This document shows positions 59,167 to 64,000 of a stretch of DNA of 64,000 nucleotides, piece by piece. The notes beneath the pieces were generated by a model. The model ran no database searches and was not told the origin of the DNA. It saw only the letters and a program-made list of their open reading frames with translations. Position 1 is the first letter of the stretch. Each line of letters begins with the position of its first letter. Both the position numbers and the translations under genes were made by a program. Origin of the DNA: Bifidobacterium breve (GTDB lineage Bacteria > Actinomycetota > Acidimicrobiia > IMCC26256 > JAENVU01); NCBI GenBank assembly GCA_945865605.1, contig CAMBEL010000005.1, positions 1 to 64,000 of the forward strand. Reading direction: 5' to 3'.

Positions 59167-59298
59167 TTACGCCGGAACTGAAATGATGCGCGAATGGGCT
59201 GCGAAAAGCGCCGAGTCGACCGCTACACCAAGTTCGACAGCAAGTTCCTTGGTCTGATCGCGATCGAACAAGTAAGTGAGAAATTCGTTGTAGTTCAT
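59167..59298 (-). CDS. Candidate small protein (43 aa) upstream of CPBP protease
   Basis: MNYNEFLTYLFDRDQTKELAVELGVAVDSALFAAHSRIISVPA preceded by GGGAGGTAGATATG (strong SD). Confidence 0.5.
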   Translation of the reverse strand: MNYNEFLTYLFDRDQTKELAVELGVAVDSALFAAHSRIISVPA

Positions 59299-59377
59299 AT
59301 CTACCTCCCAGTGGATGATGTTCACTAGGTATTTCGGCCCCCTCGCGCCAAAACTTGAGCACAAATATTTCCTCGCT

Positions 59378-60919
59378 TTAAGGGCCTACTGTTCGCTCAC
59401 GTGGACCAGGTCGATCGCTCAACCGAACGATCTTGTTGACAGCCGAAAGATATGCGCGGGCAGAAGCTTCGACGACATCCGTAGCCACTCCTCGGCCACT
59501 CGCCTTCACCCCATTGACATCTAATTGCAAAACGACGTCTCCCAGAGCGTCACCGCCGCGCGTCACAGAAGAAACATGGAACTCCGTTAGATCGCCGACC
59601 GTTCCTGTGGCTGCAGCTATCGCAGCAATCGCGGCATCGATCATCCCGTTGCCTGTACCTTCTCCTTCACATTTTTCAGAGCCGTCGGTCAAGATCACGC
59701 GGGCATGCGGCGTTCGATTGGTGCCTCCCTGCAGTTCCAGGTCGACCATCGTGTACTTGTGAACAACTCCGGTTCCGAGTTCCTCGGCAACTATCGCTTC
59801 GAGATCCGCCTCCGTGATCTCAACCTTGCGATCAGCAAGTTCCTTGAAGCGAACGAAAGCCTGGTTGAGGCCATCACCCTGCAAGTGCAGCCCCATCTTC
59901 GATAGCGAGTCCGCAAAAGCATGCCGCCCGGAATGCTTGCCGAGCACGATCTGCGCGGCTTCCTGCCCAACCAGGCCGGCATCAATGATCTCGTATGTCT
60001 CTCGATCTTCAAGCACACCGTGTTGATGGATGCCGGCCTCGTGCGCGAATGCGTTACGGCCGACGATCGCCTTGTTGAATTGCACTGGATAACCAGTCAG
60101 TCGTGAAACCATTCGCGACGTACGAGCTAGTTCTTCCGTATGTATCCCAGTGTTCAAACCCTCGTAGTAATCCGATCGCGTATGGATCGCCATCACTACT
60201 TCTTCGAGAGCTGCATTTCCGGCGCGTTCCCCTAGCCCATTCATTGCGCATTCCACTTGGCGAGCTCCGTTGATAACGCCCGCAAGTGAGTTGGCAACGG
60301 CAAGTCCTAAATCGTCGTGGCAATGCGTAGACACGATGAATTCGCCCTTAACTTGGTCGAACACATACGCGATCAGTTTTCCGTAGTCTTCCGGTACGCC
60401 GTACCCAACGGTGTCAGGGATATTCAAGGTCGTCGCACCGTTGTCGACCGCGATTTGGCACACAGCGCACATGAAGTCTGGATCCGACCTGAACCCATCC
60501 TCGGGCGAGAACTCAACATCGTCGGTGTAACTCTTTGCGCGCGCAACACCAGCTGCGGCTTCGTTCTTGACCTGATCGTGCGACATCCGCAACTTCTTGG
60601 TCATATGAATCTCTGAAGTCGCGATAAATACATGGATGCGATTGCGCTCCGCGTGGCGCACCGCTTCCCATGCCCGATCGACGTCCTTGAAGCCCGTTCG
60701 CGAAAGACCAGCAATCACCGGGCCACGGACTGTCTTGGCGATCGCTTCGACCGCTTCAAAGTCCCCGTCACTCGCGATAGGAAAACCGGCCTCGATGATG
60801 TCGACGCCAAGACGTGCGAGTTGTTCGGCAATCTCAAGTTTCTCACCCGCATCAAGTGAGATACCCGGTGATTGCTCTCCATCTCGCAGTGTGGTATCGA
60901 ATATCAGAACCCTGTCCAT
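59378..60919 (-). CDS. leuA: 2-isopropylmalate synthase
   Basis: [60 protein letters not shown]. Confidence 0.95.
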   Translation of the reverse strand: MDRVLIFDTTLRDGEQSPGISLDAGEKLEIAEQLARLGVDIIEAGFPIASDGDFEAVEAIAKTVRGPVIAGLSRTGFKDVDRAWEAVRHAERNRIHVFIATSEIHMTKKLRMSHDQVKNEAAAGVARAKSYTDDVEFSPEDGFRSDPDFMCAVCQIAVDNGATTLNIPDTVGYGVPEDYGKLIAYVFDQVKGEFIVSTHCHDDLGLAVANSLAGVINGARQVECAMNGLGERAGNAALEEVVMAIHTRSDYYEGLNTGIHTEELARTSRMVSRLTGYPVQFNKAIVGRNAFAHEAGIHQHGVLEDRETYEIIDAGLVGQEAAQIVLGKHSGRHAFADSLSKMGLHLQGDGLNQAFVRFKELADRKVEITEADLEAIVAEELGTGVVHKYTMVDLELQGGTNRTPHARVILTDGSEKCEGEGTGNGMIDAAIAAIAAATGTVGDLTEFHVSSVTRGGDALGDVVLQLDVNGVKASGRGVATDVVEASARAYLSAVNKIVRLSDRPGPRERTVGP

Positions 60920-60957
60920 AAGGGGTCTTCCTCTCAAGCGTCGGTCGGAAAGGCAAC

Positions 60958-60990
60958 AAAAAACCCTCCCGGCCCGAGGGCACGAGAGGG
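60958..60990 (-). terminator. Attenuator terminator in leuA leader
   Basis: Minus strand CCCTCTCG-TGCCCTCGGGC-CGGGAGGG-TTTTTT. Confidence 0.88.
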
Positions 60991-60993
60991 TGC

Positions 60994-61018
60994 GGCGAGC
61001 ACGATATGTGTGCTCGCC
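60994..61018 (-). promoter_or_regulatory. Upstream hairpin of the leuA attenuator
   Basis: GGCGAGCAC-ACATATC-GTGCTCGCC, perfect 9-bp stem starting a few nt after the leader-peptide stop. Confidence 0.85.
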
Positions 61019-61019
61019 T

Positions 61020-61061
61020 CTACCTAAGAAGTAGTCCGTTGATGCGCAGTCCTAAGGTCAT
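61020..61061 (-). promoter_or_regulatory. leuL: leuA leader peptide MTLGLRINGLLLR*
   Basis: ATGACCTTAGGACTGCGCATCAACGGACTACTTCTTAGGTAG with AGGAAG SD; five Leu codons, three consecutive (CTA CTT CTT) near the stop. Confidence 0.85.
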
Positions 61062-61142
61062 AAGTCTTCCTAGTCTGCCACGCCGCCGTGGCCCGGTCAA
61101 CGCGATTAAACACTCGGCGCCGAATCGCGCGAGGATGGTCAA

Positions 61143-61580
61143 GTGTTTAGATTCATGAAGCGGGGGGTAGTAGCCGGTCTTGTGGCTGGTGCCGCCTATG
61201 CGGCCTGGCGCTTCCTCGAGTCGAGGCGCCCAGACACTGGCGGGGTCGTCTTCGAGCCCGCACCATTTCCTTCTCCTCCGCGCCCCGTTCCGCGCCCCTC
61301 GCAAATCGACAAACCGCACGAGCCCGTCCACGCAGGACTGGAGTTCGAGGACGCGTCGACTACGAATGGAGCAGCACCAAACGAATCCACTCAGAGTGCC
61401 GCGGCATGGGTTGAACCCGTCAATGGTGTGTGCCCAACTTCGCACCCGGTTAAGGCGAAAGTCGCGAGCCGCATTTTCCACGTGCCGGGCGGCGCGAGTT
61501 TTGATCGCACGCAAGCAGATCGCTGTTATCTGAACGCCGACGCTGCCGAAGCCGATGGCTTGCGCGCCGCGAAGCGCTAG
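61143..61580 (+). CDS. Small membrane-anchored protein with C-terminal 'sunset'-like domain
   Basis: N-terminal TM (GVVAGLVAGAAYAAWRFL); C-term CPTSHPVKAKVASRIFHVPGGASFDRTQADRCYLNADAAEADGLRAAKR. Confidence 0.7.
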   Translation: MFRFMKRGVVAGLVAGAAYAAWRFLESRRPDTGGVVFEPAPFPSPPRPVPRPSQIDKPHEPVHAGLEFEDASTTNGAAPNESTQSAAAWVEPVNGVCPTSHPVKAKVASRIFHVPGGASFDRTQADRCYLNADAAEADGLRAAKR

Positions 61581-61633
61581 AGCGAAGTGGAACTGCTCAA
61601 AGAAATTCGTGATCTCTTACGCGGGCGGGACTC

Positions 61634-63220
61634 TTAGCCGAGTTCGATTGCTTTTGCGTCAACGATTCCCGGTTCCGCTCTGATCTGGTCGATTACCTCG
61701 GCAGGGACGGGAATCTGTGTGGAAATAACCATCAAAGCTGCTGCCCCTTCGGCCGTCTTTCCCACATCCATGTCGTTCACGTTGACGCCAGAGGATCCAA
61801 GGATCGTGCCGACCCTTCCAATCATTCCAGGCACATCATCGTTGCGCACAACAAGCATGTGTGCTGACGGCGGCACATCGACAATATGGTCGTCAATCGC
61901 CACAATGCGCGGCGTAGCGCGCTTTCCATACAACGTTCCCGCGACTTGCGTCTCACGCCCATCACAAGTTCCTCGTATTTCAACAAGGTTCACATAGTCA
62001 CGTGCAGTTGCGAGCTTGCTCTCGCGCACCGTGAGGCCTCGCTCTTGAGCAAGTTGAGGCGCGTTCACGAAACTCACAGGTTCATCAACAACAGGTCCCA
62101 GCACACCCTTGAGCACTCCGAGCGTGAGCACTTTGCAGTCGTAGTCAGCGATCTGGCCTTCAAAGGCGACCTCAAGGGTCTCAGGAACTCCACCCGAGAG
62201 AGCGGTAAAGAGGCAACCCAGGCGTTCGACGAGAGGAAGGAACGGCTGCACTGTCGCGTTGGCTTCCGTTGCCGCGACGTTGACTGCGAACGGTACGAAC
62301 TCCCCATTGAGCGCGAGCACGACTTGCTCGGCGATCGTTTGGCCTGCCTTGTCTTGTGCTTCCGCGGTGGACGCGCCTAGGTGTGGGGTGACCACTACGC
62401 CAGCGAGAGCGAACAGCGGCGACCCTGTGGTCGGTTCCTTGGCGAACACATCGAGTGCAGCGCCAGCAACCTGGCCGGATGAAATCGCTGATGCGAGAGC
62501 GTCTTCGTCGATGATCCCGCCGCGGGCGGTGTTGATAATACGGATTCCAGGTTTCGCTTTCGCAAGAACTTCCGCGCTGATCAGGCCCGTCGTTTCTGGA
62601 GTCTTTGGCAGATGGATCGTCAAGAAATCGACCTGCGCGATGAGTTCTTCGATCGTGGAAACGAGTTCAACGCCGAGTTGTCTGGCGCGATCCGCGCTTA
62701 CATACGGGTCATAGGCGCGTAATCGCATCCCAAAAGCGAGGCATCGCTGGGCAACCAATACTCCGACGCGTCCAAGACCGACTACACCGAGCGTCTTCCC
62801 ATGCAGTTCGACACCCGCCCAGCGGGTTCGATTCCACACCCCGGCTTTTAAATCGGCATCGGCCTGGGGAATATTGCGCGCTTGAGCAAGCATCAGCGCG
62901 ATGGTTTGTTCCGCAGCGGACAACACATTCGATTGCGGAGCATTGACAACCATCACGCCTTGTTTTGTCGCGGCGGCTACATCGACATTGTCGAGCCCAA
63001 TCCCAGCGCGCCCGACAACCACAAGATCGCTCCCGGCAGCAAGAACCTCGGCCGTAACCTGCGTCGCGCTACGAATCACCAGAGCATGCACGCCTTTGAC
63101 TGCCACAAGAAGCTCGTCATGTCCTAGGCCAACCTGCACACTCACCTCGAGGCCCGCTGCGCGCATCGATGCGATGCCGCTGTCGGCTAACTCTTCGGTT
63201 ACAAGTACGCGATTGGTCAT
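61634..63220 (-). CDS. serA: D-3-phosphoglycerate dehydrogenase
   Basis: VLVTEELADSGIASMRAAGLEV, LGVVGLGRVGVLVAQRCLAFGMRLRAYDPY, C-terminal ASB and ACT domains. Confidence 0.95.
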   Translation of the reverse strand: MTNRVLVTEELADSGIASMRAAGLEVSVQVGLGHDELLVAVKGVHALVIRSATQVTAEVLAAGSDLVVVGRAGIGLDNVDVAAATKQGVMVVNAPQSNVLSAAEQTIALMLAQARNIPQADADLKAGVWNRTRWAGVELHGKTLGVVGLGRVGVLVAQRCLAFGMRLRAYDPYVSADRARQLGVELVSTIEELIAQVDFLTIHLPKTPETTGLISAEVLAKAKPGIRIINTARGGIIDEDALASAISSGQVAGAALDVFAKEPTTGSPLFALAGVVVTPHLGASTAEAQDKAGQTIAEQVVLALNGEFVPFAVNVAATEANATVQPFLPLVERLGCLFTALSGGVPETLEVAFEGQIADYDCKVLTLGVLKGVLGPVVDEPVSFVNAPQLAQERGLTVRESKLATARDYVNLVEIRGTCDGRETQVAGTLYGKRATPRIVAIDDHIVDVPPSAHMLVVRNDDVPGMIGRVGTILGSSGVNVNDMDVGKTAEGAAALMVISTQIPVPAEVIDQIRAEPGIVDAKAIELG

Positions 63221-63251
63221 TGGCGCAAGGTTACGGCTTGGACATGAACCG

Positions 63252-64000
63252 TCATGCGAGAAAGTCCGCGATGCGCCTAACGCCTTCGTTTAGATCGTCG
63301 TCGCCAAGAGCAAAACTCAATCGGGCATAGCCCGGTGCACCGAATGCTTCTCCCGGAACCACAGCGACCTTTGCTTCGTCAAGGAGCACGTCCGCCAAGT
63401 CCATCGAAGTCTCAATACGGCGCCCTCCAAGTTCGCGGCCGAGCACACCTTCGAAGTTAGGGAAGCAATAAAAAGCACCCTGGGGCTTGTTGCACTCCAC
63501 ACCGGCAATATTGGACATCACCTTGTACATCGCTTCGCCGCGACGGGCGAACGCTGCTCGCATTTCACCAACGGCAACGAGGTCGCCCGAAACCGCAGCG
63601 AGTGCTGCGCGCTGCGCGACGTTCGAAACGTTCGACGTTACGTGTGACTGCATATTTGTTGAGGCAGCAACAACGTCGCCGGGACCGATGAGCCAACCGA
63701 CACGCCACCCTGTCATCGCGTACGTCTTCGCAACACCGTTGAGCACCAAGCAGGTTTCCGCCAACTCGGGAACAAGGGTCGGCATAGAACTGAAGACGTT
63801 GTCGCCAAACGTGAGGTGTTCATAAATCTCGTCGGTGACGACCCAGATCCCATGTTCTACAGCCCAGTTTCCGATTGCGGCGACTTCGTCTGGTGGGTAT
63901 ACCGCGCCAGTCGGGTTAGACGGCGAAACAAAGAGCAACACCTTGGTACGGTCGGTGCGCGCATCCTCCAACTGCTCAACGCTTACACGAAACCCCGATG
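63252..64000 (-). CDS. Pyridoxal-phosphate aminotransferase (AspC-like; continues beyond window end)
   Basis: [41 protein letters not shown]; frame open to the window edge ([20 protein letters not shown]). Confidence 0.9.
   Translation of the reverse strand, partial: SGFRVSVEQLEDARTDRTKVLLFVSPSNPTGAVYPPDEVAAIGNWAVEHGIWVVTDEIYEHLTFGDNVFSSMPTLVPELAETCLVLNGVAKTYAMTGWRVGWLIGPGDVVAASTNMQSHVTSNVSNVAQRAALAAVSGDLVAVGEMRAAFARRGEAMYKVMSNIAGVECNKPQGAFYCFPNFEGVLGRELGGRRIETSMDLADVLLDEAKVAVVPGEAFGAPGYARLSFALGDDDLNEGVRRIADFLA

Noticed and set aside
61072-61100. TTGACC-N17-CAGACT promoter for the leuA leader
   Set aside because: Spacing is ideal but the implied start would remove the leader SD; -10 match is poor, so not called.
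61020-61514. 164-aa minus ORF from the track
   Set aside because: Most of it is antisense to the sunset-like gene; only its last 13 codons (the leuA leader peptide) look real.
1-64000. Prophage, transposon, toxin-antitoxin or secondary-metabolite cluster
   Set aside because: No transposase, integrase, terminal repeats, TA pairs or PKS/NRPS-type proteins were recognisable.

Overview
The window is a dense stretch of chromosome that looks like a high-GC actinobacterium, probably Acidimicrobiia-like. That placement rests on protein style and on hints of F420, mycothiol and ImuA'/ImuB/DnaE2, and is an inference. No CRISPR array, prophage, transposase or rRNA was seen. From left to right the content is: etfBA; an ABC transporter; lipid/acyl-CoA and F420-type (LLM) oxidoreductases; a Cas4-like RecB-family nuclease; a WS/DGAT acyltransferase; thiolase; mca; a class III adenylate cyclase; a VanW protein; CorA; a CtpE-like P-type ATPase; an SOS mutasome (imuA'-imuB-dnaE2) with two perfect LexA boxes; rnhB; a Tat-type phosphoesterase; a GH38 mannosidase; plsC-gpsA; cofC/fbiD; a free-standing Lys/Ala/Pro-rich histone-H1-like protein; tRNA-Glu and tRNA-Gln beside gltX; and a branched-chain amino acid biosynthesis region (cimA, ilvE, leuB, leuCD, leuA, serA). 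The strongest less-obvious signals are: (1) two leader-peptide attenuators not represented as genes in the ORF track, MTLGLRINGLLLR* before leuA and MFSFEPAATTTIVIS* before leuB-ilvE-cimA, each followed by an intrinsic terminator with a T6 tract; (2) a CPA2-type cation/proton antiporter whose cytosolic C-terminus resembles a degenerate GlnD (PII uridylyltransferase) HD region; (3) paired SOS boxes plus a long hairpin separating imuB from dnaE2, with an ImuA' that lacks the Walker-A lysine; (4) the free-standing AKKAPAKRK-repeat protein. All homology calls are from recalled family motifs; no searches were run.
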